Assembly: GCF_023073315.1 (NCBI RefSeq)
Contig: NZ_JADPJH010000037.1
Coordinates: 254,803 to 318,802, forward strand
DNA: 64,000 nucleotides
From: Bradyrhizobium sp. 1
GTDB lineage: Bacteria > Pseudomonadota > Alphaproteobacteria > Rhizobiales > Xanthobacteraceae
Direction: 5' to 3'
The notes below the pieces were generated by a model. It did no database searches. It was not told the origin of the DNA and saw only the letters and a list, made by a program, of their open reading frames with translations. Positions 34,312 through 42,749 of this stretch are shown piece after piece. How positions within the stretch are numbered: position 1 is the stretch's first letter; each line of letters opens with the position of its first letter. The position numbers and the translations under genes were made by a program.

Positions 34312-35502
34312 TCAGGAACTCGATGCCGCCTTCAGGGCAGCGAAACCGCAATCGAGATCGGCCTTGAGATCGTCGACGCTTTCGAGCCCGATGTGAAGTC
34401 GCAGCGTCGGGCCGCCCGGCGCCCATCTGGTCGCGGTCCGGTAGCCGTCACAGTCGAAGGGAATCGCAAGGCTCTCGAAGCCGCCCCAGGAAAAGCCCAT
34501 GCCGAACAGTTTGAGCGTGTTGAGCATGGTGTCGACCGCCGTCTGCGGCGCCGGCTTCAAGACAATGCTGAAGAGACCCGAGGCGCCAGTGAAGTCGCGC
34601 TTCCAGATCGCATGACCTGGATCGGTCTCGAGTCCGGGATGCAGCACGCGCGCGACCTCGGGTCTGGCAGCGAGCCAGCGCGCCATGTCGAGGCCGGAGC
34701 GATGATGCTGCGCGAGGCGCACCGAGAGCGTGCGCAGGCCGCGCAGCGCCAGGAAGACATCGTCGGGACCGGCGCAGACGCCGAGCAGGCGTATGCCCTC
34801 CACGATCTGCGGCCAGGCCTTGGCGTTGGCCGAGATGGTGCCGAACATGATGTCGGAATGGCCGCCGATATATTTGGTGGCGGCCTGCATGCTGATGTCG
34901 ACGCCCTGTTCGAGCGAACGGTGATAGAGTGGCGTCGCCCAGGTGTTGTCGTCGATGACGAGCGCATCGCGCGCATGCGCGACCTCGGCGATGGCGCGAA
35001 TGTCAGGCATCTCGAAGGATTGCGAGCCCGGCGCCTCCACCAGCACCGCGCGGGTGTTGGGCTTGAACAGCTTGTCGATCCCGGCGCCGATCATCGGATC
35101 GAAATAGGTGGTCTCGATGCCAAGGCGGGCGAGCATGCCGTTGCAGAAATTGCGCGAGGGCCGATAGACGTTGTCGCAGACCAGGATATGGTCGCCGGTC
35201 TTCAGCACCGAGAGCAGGGTGGTGGAGATCGCAGAGAGCCCCGACGGCACGATGCCGACGCCGGCGCATTGCGGGCCCTCGAGCGCCATCAGCGTGTCCT
35301 GGAACGCCCTGGTCGTCGGGGTGCCGTGGCGGCCATAGGTGAACTCGCCGCGATGGGCATGGAGGTCCTCGGCGGTCGGATAGAGCACGGTCGAGCCGTG
35401 GAACACCGGCGGATTGACGAACCCCTTCTGCGCCTTGGTGTCGCGGCCGGAGGTGACCAGCCGGGTCTCGGCCTGCTGCGGGGAGAGGTGCGAGGAATCC
35501 AT
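34312..35502 (-). CDS. metC: Cystathionine beta-lyase (Cys/Met metabolism PLP enzyme)
   Basis: This 396-residue fold-type I PLP enzyme of the trans-sulphuration family splits cystathionine to homocysteine. The PLP lysine is K210 in MQAATKYIGGHSD. The TYGRHGTPTT motif gives the Tyr/Arg pair from the neighbouring subunit, and DDNTWATPL holds the Asp that contacts the PLP ring. ATG 35500-35502 gives a standard N-terminus. It is divergent from aapJQMP with a 391-bp shared promoter region; metC beside aap is also known in other rhizobia (recalled, not checked). Cystathionine gamma-lyase or synthase activity cannot be excluded from motifs alone. Confidence 0.88.
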   Translation of the reverse strand: MDSSHLSPQQAETRLVTSGRDTKAQKGFVNPPVFHGSTVLYPTAEDLHAHRGEFTYGRHGTPTTRAFQDTLMALEGPQCAGVGIVPSGLSAISTTLLSVLKTGDHILVCDNVYRPSRNFCNGMLARLGIETTYFDPMIGAGIDKLFKPNTRAVLVEAPGSQSFEMPDIRAIAEVAHARDALVIDDNTWATPLYHRSLEQGVDISMQAATKYIGGHSDIMFGTISANAKAWPQIVEGIRLLGVCAGPDDVFLALRGLRTLSVRLAQHHRSGLDMARWLAARPEVARVLHPGLETDPGHAIWKRDFTGASGLFSIVLKPAPQTAVDTMLNTLKLFGMGFSWGGFESLAIPFDCDGYRTATRWAPGGPTLRLHIGLESVDDLKADLDCGFAALKAASSS

Positions 35503-35893
35503 GCGTCTGCTTTCAAAACCGCGTTTCCGCTCGGCGCCTGGCGCTTGACGGGCGGGCCGGAGGCCGCTGACGTTAATAACAGAACACAGAAGAGTCCCGT
35601 CAACCCCTTGACCCGGCTCGCCAGTCGTTCTGTGATGCGCAGGTGCTATCAGTCGCCGCATGTTGAGGGGCCTGCCGCGACCTTCGATCCATCGTCTGAC
35701 CGGACCTTGCGCCACGGCCATCATGGCGGGCGCCTGCGGCGGGGATTAAGGTATGGCCTCCCGAAATCGGCGAGTGTTCGGCAAGGTTTCCAGCATGACT
35801 CTTGCAAGGCAGCCCCAGTAGGATTTGCCTTGGCAGAGACGATCCTGAGACAACATTCCTGACCTTGAGACGACTTTGAAAGGCCTTCAGCCC
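35503..35893. other. Divergent promoter region between metC and aapJ
   Basis: This 391-bp region carries the promoters of metC (minus) and the aap operon (plus). It contains the AT-richer patch GACGTTAATAACAGA near metC and an AAAGG ribosome-binding site before aapJ. No strong palindrome or coding frame was recognised. Confidence 0.5.
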
Positions 35894-36910
35894 ATGAAAC
35901 GCGTAACCCTGGCTCTCACCCTTGCTCTCGCCGCCGGCCTGACTGCCCAAGCCGCCGACGCGCAAACGCTCAAGACCATCAAGGACCGGGGCACGCTGTC
36001 CTGCGGCGTCAGCCAGGGCCTGCCGGGCTTCTCCTCGCCCGACGACAAGGGCAACTGGACCGGCCTCGACGTCGACGTCTGCCGCGCCATCGCAGCCGCC
36101 ATCTTCAACGACCCGACCAAGGTCAAGTACGTGCCGACCTCGGCCAAGGACCGCTTCACGGCGCTGCAATCCGGCGAGATCGACGTGCTCTCGCGCAACA
36201 CCACCTGGACCATCTCGCGCGACACCTCGCTCGGCGCCAACTTCACCGGCGTGACCTATTACGACGGGCAGGGCTTCATGGTGAAGAAGTCGCTCAAGGT
36301 GAACTCGGCGCTCGAGCTCAACAGCGCCTCGGTCTGCGTGCAGACCGGCACCACCACCGAGCAGAATCTCGCCGACTACTTCAAGGCCAACAACATGAAG
36401 TACGAGGTGATCGCGTTCGGCACCAATGACGAAACGGTCAAGGCCTATGAAGCCGGTCGCTGCGACGTCTTCACCACCGATCAGTCGGGTCTGTACGCCA
36501 ACCGCCTCAAGCTTGCCAATCCCGGCGATCACATGGTGCTTCCCGAAATCATCTCGAAGGAGCCGCTCGGCCCAATGGTGCGCCATGGCGATGACCAGTG
36601 GTTCGACATCGTGAAATGGACGCTGTTCGCACTCGTCACCACCGAAGAGCTCGGCATCACCTCCAAGAACGTCGACGAGAAGGCCAAGATGGAAAATCCG
36701 GAGCTGAAGCGCGTGCTCGGCTCCGACGGCAATTTCGGCGAACAGCTCGGCCTCACCAAGGATTGGGTGGTGCGGATCGTGAAGGCGACCGGCAATTACG
36801 GCGAGGTGTTTGATCGCAATGTCGGCGCGGGCTCGCCGCTCGGTATCGCCCGTGGTCTCAACAATCTCTGGAACAAGGGCGGTCTCCAGTACGCGCCGCC
36901 GATCCGCTGA
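35894..36910 (+). CDS. aapJ: General L-amino-acid ABC transporter, substrate-binding protein
   Basis: This 338-residue periplasmic receptor of the broad-specificity amino-acid importer has a signal peptide at about 1-23 (ending QAADA-QT). The SBP family 3 core begins with TIKDRGTLSCGVSQGLPGF. Motifs DVDVCRAIAAAIF, DVLSRNTTWTISRD and FTTDQSGLYANR match AapJ/BztA closely. ATG 35894 follows AAAGGCCTTCAGCCC; a TTG six codons upstream is less likely. First gene of aapJQMP. In rhizobia Aap imports many L-amino acids and is important for nitrogen-fixing symbiosis. Confidence 0.96.
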   Translation: MKRVTLALTLALAAGLTAQAADAQTLKTIKDRGTLSCGVSQGLPGFSSPDDKGNWTGLDVDVCRAIAAAIFNDPTKVKYVPTSAKDRFTALQSGEIDVLSRNTTWTISRDTSLGANFTGVTYYDGQGFMVKKSLKVNSALELNSASVCVQTGTTTEQNLADYFKANNMKYEVIAFGTNDETVKAYEAGRCDVFTTDQSGLYANRLKLANPGDHMVLPEIISKEPLGPMVRHGDDQWFDIVKWTLFALVTTEELGITSKNVDEKAKMENPELKRVLGSDGNFGEQLGLTKDWVVRIVKATGNYGEVFDRNVGAGSPLGIARGLNNLWNKGGLQYAPPIR

Positions 36911-36936
36911 TCGCGCCCGGTTAGCGGCTCGCGGCA

Positions 36937-38142
36937 ATGAGCACCGAGGCTCGAAAACCGCCGGCCCAGATCGCGCTGAAGATCAGGCGTGTTCTGGGCG
37001 GCAAGACAGGCTGGAACGGCATCGCCGTCCAGTTTGTCTTCGCGGCGATCCTGGGGTGGATCGGCTATGAGATCGTCTCCAACGCTCGCGCCAACCTCGA
37101 GAACCAGCACATTGCCGGCGGTTTCGGATTCCTGCGGAACAATGCAGGCTTCGACGTCAACCAGACCCTGATCTCCTACACCGGCTCGGACACGTTTTTG
37201 CGCGTGTTCGTGGTCGGGCTTCTGAACACGCTCGTGGTCTCGGTGGTGGGCGTCGTGTTTGCCACCGTGATCGGCTTCATCGTCGCGCTGTGCCGGCTGT
37301 CGCCGAACTGGCTGCTGTCGCGCGTCGGCGAAATCTATGTCGAGCTCATCCGCAATTTGCCGCTGCTGTTCCAGATCCTGTTCTGGTACCTAGCGGTGCT
37401 CGCGGCCTTGCCCAATCCGCGGCAGAGCATTTCGCTGTTCGGCATCGCGTTCGTCAGCAACCGCGGCCTCGTCATTCCCCGCCCGATCGGCGAGAGCGGC
37501 TTCGAGGCGTTCCTGGCGGTGCTGGCATTCGGCATCGTGGCCTCGCTGGCCTTGCGCTTCCATGCGCGGCGCGCGCTGTTTCAGCGGGGGCAGGTGATCC
37601 GGATCTGGCCTTATGTGCTGGGGCTGCTGTTCGTCCTTCCGCTCGTCACGACGCTGGTATCAGGAGTGCCCTTCACCTTCGAGCTGCCGCAGCTCAAGGG
37701 ATTCAATTTCGCCGGCGGCTCGCGGATCATCCCGGAGTTCGTGGCGCTGACGCTGGCGCTCTCGACCTATACCGCGGCCTTCATCGCCGAGATCGTGCGC
37801 GCCGGCATCCTGTCGGTGCACAAGGGACAGATGGAGGCGGGGGCCTCGCTGGGCCTCAGCCGCGGCAGCACGCTGCGCCTGATCGTCGTGCCGCAGGCGA
37901 TGCGCGTCATCGTGCCGCCGCTGACCAACCAATATCTCAATCTCACCAAGAACTCTTCGCTCGCGGTCGCGATCGGCTATCCTGACCTCGTGTCGGTATG
38001 GGCCGGCACGTCGCTGAGCCAGACCGGGCAGGCAATCGAGATCATTGCCATGACGATGGGCATCTATCTTCTGATCTCGCTTCTCACCAGCGCTATCATG
38101 AGCGCCTACGGGTGGCGCGTCAGCCGGAGCCTGGGCGCATGA
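36937..38142 (+). CDS. aapQ: General L-amino-acid ABC transporter, permease
   Basis: This 401-residue inner-membrane subunit belongs to the HisM/GlnP permease family with the extended form seen in AapQ/BztB. A long periplasmic loop follows the first membrane segment (ENQHIAGGFGFLRNNAGFDV). The EAA loop is EAGASLGLSRGSTLRL (written here as MEAGASLGLSRG), which contacts AapP. The N-terminal segment LRNLPLLFQILFWY marks the import permease. The stop overlaps aapM as ATGA. The start is 26 bp after aapJ, so the genes form one operon. Confidence 0.95.
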   Translation: MSTEARKPPAQIALKIRRVLGGKTGWNGIAVQFVFAAILGWIGYEIVSNARANLENQHIAGGFGFLRNNAGFDVNQTLISYTGSDTFLRVFVVGLLNTLVVSVVGVVFATVIGFIVALCRLSPNWLLSRVGEIYVELIRNLPLLFQILFWYLAVLAALPNPRQSISLFGIAFVSNRGLVIPRPIGESGFEAFLAVLAFGIVASLALRFHARRALFQRGQVIRIWPYVLGLLFVLPLVTTLVSGVPFTFELPQLKGFNFAGGSRIIPEFVALTLALSTYTAAFIAEIVRAGILSVHKGQMEAGASLGLSRGSTLRLIVVPQAMRVIVPPLTNQYLNLTKNSSLAVAIGYPDLVSVWAGTSLSQTGQAIEIIAMTMGIYLLISLLTSAIMSAYGWRVSRSLGA

Positions 38143-39659
38143 GCGATATCACCTCGTCCGGCTATGTCCGTCAGGACCTGCTCGCCGAGCGTCCTGCGCC
38201 GGTGAAGACGACGGGCTTCGTCGGCTTGGTGCGCACGCGCCTGCTCAACTCGCCGACTAACATCCTGATTACCATCGTCAGCGCTCTGTTGCTCTGGTTC
38301 ACCATCGTTCCCTCCGTCAGATTCCTGTTCGTCGACGCGGTCTGGACCGGCACGGACCGAACGGCGTGCCTGACCGAGAACACCGGATTTGCGGTCGGTG
38401 CCTGCTGGCCCTTCATCCAGGCCAAGCTGCCGCAGCTCATCTACGGCTTCTATCCCGAGGCCGAGCGCTGGCGGGTTGATCTCACGTTCCTCCTCGCGGC
38501 GGTCCTGTTGGTGCCCATGCTCATTCCGCGTCTGCCGGCGAAGGGCCTCAACGCCAGCTTGTTCTTCTTCGCCTTTCCCGTGGTTGCGTTTTTCCTGCTG
38601 CTTGGCGGCGGCATCACCGGCTTTGGCCTGAGCTGGACCGCCGGCCTGCTGCAATTGTTCGACGACAGCATCATTGGCGCCGGGCAGGTCCTGCTCAGCC
38701 TGAGCAAGACATCGGCTATCGCACCGCTGCTGTGGGTTCTCGGCAACCTCATCGTGCTCGTCGGCACGGCGATTTACTGGCTGATCTTTCCGCTGACCTG
38801 GCTGCGCGACCAGCTCGAGGGCACCGGCCAGTCGATCTGGACCGACTTCGCCATCACGACCGTCGTCGTGTCCCTGATTGCCTTTATCGTCAGCGGCGGC
38901 GTGCGCACGGGATGGCGCCCTTTGGCGTCGAGCATCGTGACTTTCGTCGCCATCGCCATCGTGATCAAGCTGATGGGCCTCGATCACGGCGGCCTGCCCG
39001 TCGTGCAGACGAGACTCTGGGGCGGGCTTCTGGTGACGCTGGTCGTCTCCGTCGCCGGCATCGTCACTTCGTTGCCGATCGGCATTGCTCTCGCACTCGG
39101 TCGCAGGTCCACCATTCCCCTGATCCGGATCTTCTCGATCACCTTCATCGAGTTCTGGCGCGGCGTGCCGCTGATCACCGTGCTGTTTTTCGCCACCTAC
39201 ATGCTGCCTTTGTTCCTGCCGGGCAATTTCACGGTCGACGGTCTCGTCCGCGCGCTGATCGGAATCGCGCTGTTCACCGGCGCCTATCAGGCCGAGAACG
39301 TCCGCGGCGGGCTTGCTGCGATCCCTCGCGGACAGAGCGAGGCTTCGGCGGCGCTTGGGCTGTCCTGGTGGAAGACGACGTCTCTGATCGTGCTGCCGCA
39401 GGCGCTGCGCCACGTGATCCCGAACCTCGTCAACAGCTTCATCTCGCTGTTCAAGGATACGTCGCTGGTTTCGATCGTGGCGCTGTTCGATTTGCTGGGC
39501 TCGCTGCGAGCCTCGTTCGCGGATCCGAAGTGGTCGGCGCCGTCGACGTTGTTCACCGGCTTTGCCTTCGTCGGGATCATCTACTTCCTGTTCTGCTTTG
39601 GAATGTCGCGCTATTCGCTGTTCGTCGAGAACCGCCTCAACGCTCACCGCCGCAACTGA
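38139..39659 (+). CDS. aapM: General L-amino-acid ABC transporter, permease
   Basis: This 506-residue permease is the partner of AapQ. The C-terminal part carries the EAA loop (SEASAALGLSWWKTTSL) and the membrane segments of the HisM family (FIEFWRGVPLITVLFF). The N-terminal half contains extra membrane segments and the periplasmic loop with DRTACL...GACWPFI typical of AapM/BztC. The length, about 120 residues above the classical R. leguminosarum protein as I recall it, comes from the segments between about 150 and 290. ATG 38139 overlaps the aapQ stop (ATGA). Confidence 0.94.
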   Translation: MSDITSSGYVRQDLLAERPAPVKTTGFVGLVRTRLLNSPTNILITIVSALLLWFTIVPSVRFLFVDAVWTGTDRTACLTENTGFAVGACWPFIQAKLPQLIYGFYPEAERWRVDLTFLLAAVLLVPMLIPRLPAKGLNASLFFFAFPVVAFFLLLGGGITGFGLSWTAGLLQLFDDSIIGAGQVLLSLSKTSAIAPLLWVLGNLIVLVGTAIYWLIFPLTWLRDQLEGTGQSIWTDFAITTVVVSLIAFIVSGGVRTGWRPLASSIVTFVAIAIVIKLMGLDHGGLPVVQTRLWGGLLVTLVVSVAGIVTSLPIGIALALGRRSTIPLIRIFSITFIEFWRGVPLITVLFFATYMLPLFLPGNFTVDGLVRALIGIALFTGAYQAENVRGGLAAIPRGQSEASAALGLSWWKTTSLIVLPQALRHVIPNLVNSFISLFKDTSLVSIVALFDLLGSLRASFADPKWSAPSTLFTGFAFVGIIYFLFCFGMSRYSLFVENRLNAHRRN

Positions 39660-39670
39660 TCGAGCTCACC

Positions 39671-40408
39671 ATGACCGACCCCATCGTCAAGATTTCCGGC
39701 CTCAACAAATGGTACGGCGAGTTTCATGTGCTGCGCGACATCGACCTCGATGTCCACAAGGGCGAGCGCATCGTGATCTGCGGCCCCTCCGGCTCGGGCA
39801 AGTCGACGCTGATCCGCTGCATCAATGCGCTGGAGGAATTCCAGGAGGGCGAGATCGTCGTCGACGGCATCGAGCTCGGGCCGAACCTCAAGCATATCGA
39901 CGCGGTGCGCCGCGAAGTCGGCATGGTGTTCCAGAGTTTCAATCTGTTCCCGCATCTGACGGTGCTCGACAATTGCACGCTGGCGCCGATCTGGGTGCGC
40001 AACATTCCCAAAAGGGACGCGGAGGCCGCCGCCATGAAATTCCTGGAGCGGGTCAAGATCCCGCACCAAGCCAACAAGTTTCCCGGCCAGATGTCCGGCG
40101 GCCAGCAGCAGCGCGTCGCCATCGCCCGTGCGCTGACCATGAACCCGAAGGTGATGCTGTTCGACGAGCCGACCTCGGCGCTCGATCCCGAAATGGTCAA
40201 GGAGGTGCTCGACACCATGGTCGACCTCGCAGAGGAGGGCATGACCATGCTGGTCGTGACCCACGAGATGGGCTTTGCCCGCGAGGTCGCCAACCGCGTC
40301 GTGTTCATGGACGCCGGCCAGATCATCGAGGCCAACACGCCGAACGAATTCTTTGCCGCGCCCCAACACGCGCGGACGAAACTGTTCTTGAGCCAGATCC
40401 TGCGCTGA
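39671..40408 (+). CDS. aapP: General L-amino-acid ABC transporter, ATP-binding protein
   Basis: This 245-residue ATPase powers the Aap importer. Walker A GPSGSGKST, Q-loop VFQSFNLFPHLT, signature MSGGQQQR, Walker B VMLFDEPTSALD and the switch His (VVTHEMG) are all present. The length and sequence match the polar amino-acid GlnQ/AapP family. The start is 11 bp after aapM. A palindromic repeat begins 14 bp after the stop and may end the transcript. Confidence 0.96.
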   Translation: MTDPIVKISGLNKWYGEFHVLRDIDLDVHKGERIVICGPSGSGKSTLIRCINALEEFQEGEIVVDGIELGPNLKHIDAVRREVGMVFQSFNLFPHLTVLDNCTLAPIWVRNIPKRDAEAAAMKFLERVKIPHQANKFPGQMSGGQQQRVAIARALTMNPKVMLFDEPTSALDPEMVKEVLDTMVDLAEEGMTMLVVTHEMGFAREVANRVVFMDAGQIIEANTPNEFFAAPQHARTKLFLSQILR

Positions 40409-40421
40409 TTTCGTAGATCTC

Positions 40422-40509
40422 GTAGGGTGGGCAAAGGCGCCCTTGCGCCGTGCCCACCATCTTTTGTCTAGACAGAGATCGTGGGCACGCTTCGCTTTGC
40501 CCACCCTAC
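40422..40509. repeat. Dimeric palindromic intergenic repeat, copy 2 (88 bp)
   Basis: The 15-bp perfect terminal inverted repeats are GTAGGGTGGGCAAAG (left) and CTTTGCCCACCCTAC (right). The inner parts form two smaller hairpins (GGTGGGC..GCCCACC on the left; GTGGGC..GCCCAC on the right), exactly as in copy 1, and the length is identical (88 bp). The core words GCAAAG / CTTTGC replace GTTAGC / GCTAAC, so it is a subtype. It lies 14 bp after the aapP stop. Confidence 0.85.
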
Positions 40510-40631
40510 TGCACCGTCAATTTGAGCTACGGTTCGTAATCTCTCCTCAACCATATCCAAGGCTGCACCTCCGCCGCTTCACGCGTCCGAAATCTCTTTC
40601 TGCGCCTATGGCGTCAAAAGAGGGGACGCCT

Positions 40632-41060
40632 GTGCTCGACCTCGTATTCGGCCTGAATTCCCGCCTGGGACGCTTGCAGTTCTTCCTCGCCACGCTCGTG
40701 CTCGCGGTCGTGATGACCGCGATCTGCGTCGCGATCGCGATGTCCGTGCTGCGCAGCGTCACGCTGGCCAATATTCGCCCCGACGATATCTTGAAGAGCT
40801 CAGGGATAATCGCAGCGATGGTGTTCTTCGCGCTTGCGACCGTCACGCTGTACTCGATGCGCTTCCGGGATATCGGATGGGATCCGGTCTGCGTGGTCCC
40901 GGCCTGGATCGCGCTGATGTTCGTCGATTACGTCGTCGCGATGAAGTTTCCGGCGTATGCGATCGGCCAGGAGCACACCGGCACGATCGTTGGCGGCATC
41001 GCCAATCTCGTGCTGACGCTGGCGCTGTTGTTCTGGCCGGGCCGCGACCGCTACACTTAG
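40632..41060 (+). CDS. DUF805 family membrane protein
   Basis: This 142-residue protein has four hydrophobic segments. The N-terminus LDLVFGLNSRLGRLQFFLAT is the DUF805 signature (RlgRlqfw), and MRFRDIGW matches the conserved R-L/F-R-D motif of the family. The function is unknown. GTG 40632 is preferred because AGAGGGG stands 6 bp upstream; ATG 40608 is in frame but lacks such a site. It converges on cysK with 19 bp between. Confidence 0.85.
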   Translation: MLDLVFGLNSRLGRLQFFLATLVLAVVMTAICVAIAMSVLRSVTLANIRPDDILKSSGIIAAMVFFALATVTLYSMRFRDIGWDPVCVVPAWIALMFVDYVVAMKFPAYAIGQEHTGTIVGGIANLVLTLALLFWPGRDRYT

Positions 41061-41079
41061 CGGCCGCGACCAGTCCGGC

Positions 41080-42114
41080 CTAGACGAACGGCAGCTTGAT
41101 GTTGCTGCGCTTCTCCAGCCATTCCGGCACGGGCAGGTTCTTGGCGCGCATGAAGTCCGCGTTGAACAGCTTTGACTGATAGCGGCTGCCGGAATCGCAG
41201 AGCACGGTGACGATGGTCTTGCCGGGCCCGAGCTGCTTTGCGAGGCGGATCGCGCCGGCGATATTGACGCCGGTCGAGCCGCCGAGGCACAGGCCCTCGT
41301 GCTGGAGCAGGTCGTAGATCACCGAAACCGATTCCTCGTCAGGGACCAGGAAGGCGTCATCGACCTTCGCGGTCTCGATGATCGGCGTGACGCGGCCGAG
41401 CCCGATTCCCTCGGTAATGGAGTTGCCCGGCGTGCTCTTGGGGTCGCCGTGCTTGAACAATTCGTACATGGCAAACCCCGGCGGATCGGCGCAGGCGATG
41501 CGAATGTTCTTGTTCTTCTCCTTGAGATAGCGGCTGACGCCGGCGAGCGTACCGCCACTGCCGACCGAGCAGATGAAGCCGTCGATCTTGCCGCCGGTCT
41601 GCTCCCAGATCTCCGGTCCGGTGGACTCGTAATGCGCCTTGGCATTGTCGAGGTTATTCCACTGGTCGGCGAACAGCACGCCGTTGGGCTCGGTTTTGCG
41701 CAGCTCGTCGGCGAGCCTGCGGCCAACATGCTGGTAATTGTTCGGATTGGAATAGGGCAGTGCCGGCGATTCCAGGAGCTCGGCGCCGCACAGCTTCAGA
41801 AAATCCTTCTTTTCCTGGCTCTGCGTCTCGGGGATCACGATCAGCGTGCGGTAGCCGCGCGCGCTGGCGACGACCGCGAGCCCAATACCGGTGTTGCCGG
41901 CGGTTGCTTCCACCACGAGGCCGCCCGGCTTGAGCTCGCCGCGCTTCTCGGCCTCCAAAATCATCCATTTGCCGGCGCGGTCCTTCACCGACTGGCCGGG
42001 ATTCATGAACTCCGCCTTGCCTAGGATGGTGCAGCCGGTCAATTCCGAGGCGCGCTTGAGCTTGATCAGCGGGGTGTTGCCGATGGCTTCGACAACGTCG
42101 TTTCGAATGGTCAT
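41080..42114 (-). CDS. cysK: Cysteine synthase A (O-acetylserine sulfhydrylase)
   Basis: This 344-residue fold-type II PLP enzyme has the PLP lysine K44 in NPGQSVKDR. The substrate loop is TAGNTGIG and the phosphate loop is GSGGTLAG. It condenses O-acetylserine with sulfide to cysteine. The SITEGIGLG and STGVNIAGAI motifs agree with CysK-type enzymes. The chosen ATG (42112-42114) gives the N-terminus TIRNDVVEAIGNTPL; seven codons upstream are open. The reaction uses products of the same sulphur network as metC 6 kb away, but the two are not in one operon. Confidence 0.9.
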   Translation of the reverse strand: MTIRNDVVEAIGNTPLIKLKRASELTGCTILGKAEFMNPGQSVKDRAGKWMILEAEKRGELKPGGLVVEATAGNTGIGLAVVASARGYRTLIVIPETQSQEKKDFLKLCGAELLESPALPYSNPNNYQHVGRRLADELRKTEPNGVLFADQWNNLDNAKAHYESTGPEIWEQTGGKIDGFICSVGSGGTLAGVSRYLKEKNKNIRIACADPPGFAMYELFKHGDPKSTPGNSITEGIGLGRVTPIIETAKVDDAFLVPDEESVSVIYDLLQHEGLCLGGSTGVNIAGAIRLAKQLGPGKTIVTVLCDSGSRYQSKLFNADFMRAKNLPVPEWLEKRSNIKLPFV

Positions 42115-42749
42115 GTCAGGGGAATTCACTGGCAAGGGGTTGATCTGGTTGGCCAGAACCTAGTGCTTGGCAGGCTAAAGGGGAAGGCTTTTGCGCTGCG
42201 GCGAAAGTGGGGCAAGCGGCCGGCGGAGCAACCATATTCCGCATGGAAGGATCAGCGCGGGATGCTCCGCCGCGGCGCTCGAAATCACTGGAATGATATG
42301 CCCTGCCATGACCGGAGCGTGGAAGATTATGGTCTTCCCAGGCAGCGTTCGATGCCGATCGCAGGGGCGCGCGAGGCAGCCTCTTGAGAATGGCATGGCT
42401 CGCTGTGAGACCGATACAGCCGTATCAAATGGCGCCCATCCGTGTGTGGCGCCAATATCACATGAAATCTTGGTAAGTTTGCGCTCGTTTCCGGATGTTT
42501 CGACGATGGGAAAAGTCGCTGCGAGAGAGGCATATCTTGCATTTTCGCGCCTCGAACGCCGGTGCTCCAGGCTGTGTGCTTCGCACCTGCGGGACTGTCC
42601 CGCAGTTCCGCGCCCGGCTAGTATGGGTGTCAGGTTCCGCAGAAAGCATCACCTGTGAACGAGTTGCCCAAAGCCCGCCGACTGTTCCGCCGCGAATCGG
42701 TTAATCCGTTCGCGCGGCGGCGGCTTGATCTGCCCGGCAGGGGGTGGAT
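42115..42749. other. 635-bp intergenic region before the RND efflux operon
   Basis: It must hold the promoters of cysK (minus) and of the efflux operon (plus). Short frames exist on both strands but none has a good start or natural composition. No TetR- or MarR-like gene or clear operator palindrome was found. The 3' end has the GGGGGT ribosome-binding site of the efflux outer-membrane gene. Confidence 0.5.

Noticed and set aside
34291..35862. Plus-strand open frame opposite metC
   Set aside because: The sense-strand metC has clear PLP-enzyme motifs; the opposite frame has none.
42163..42710. Several short open frames between cysK and the efflux operon
   Set aside because: Poor composition, no ribosome-binding site and mutual overlap on both strands.
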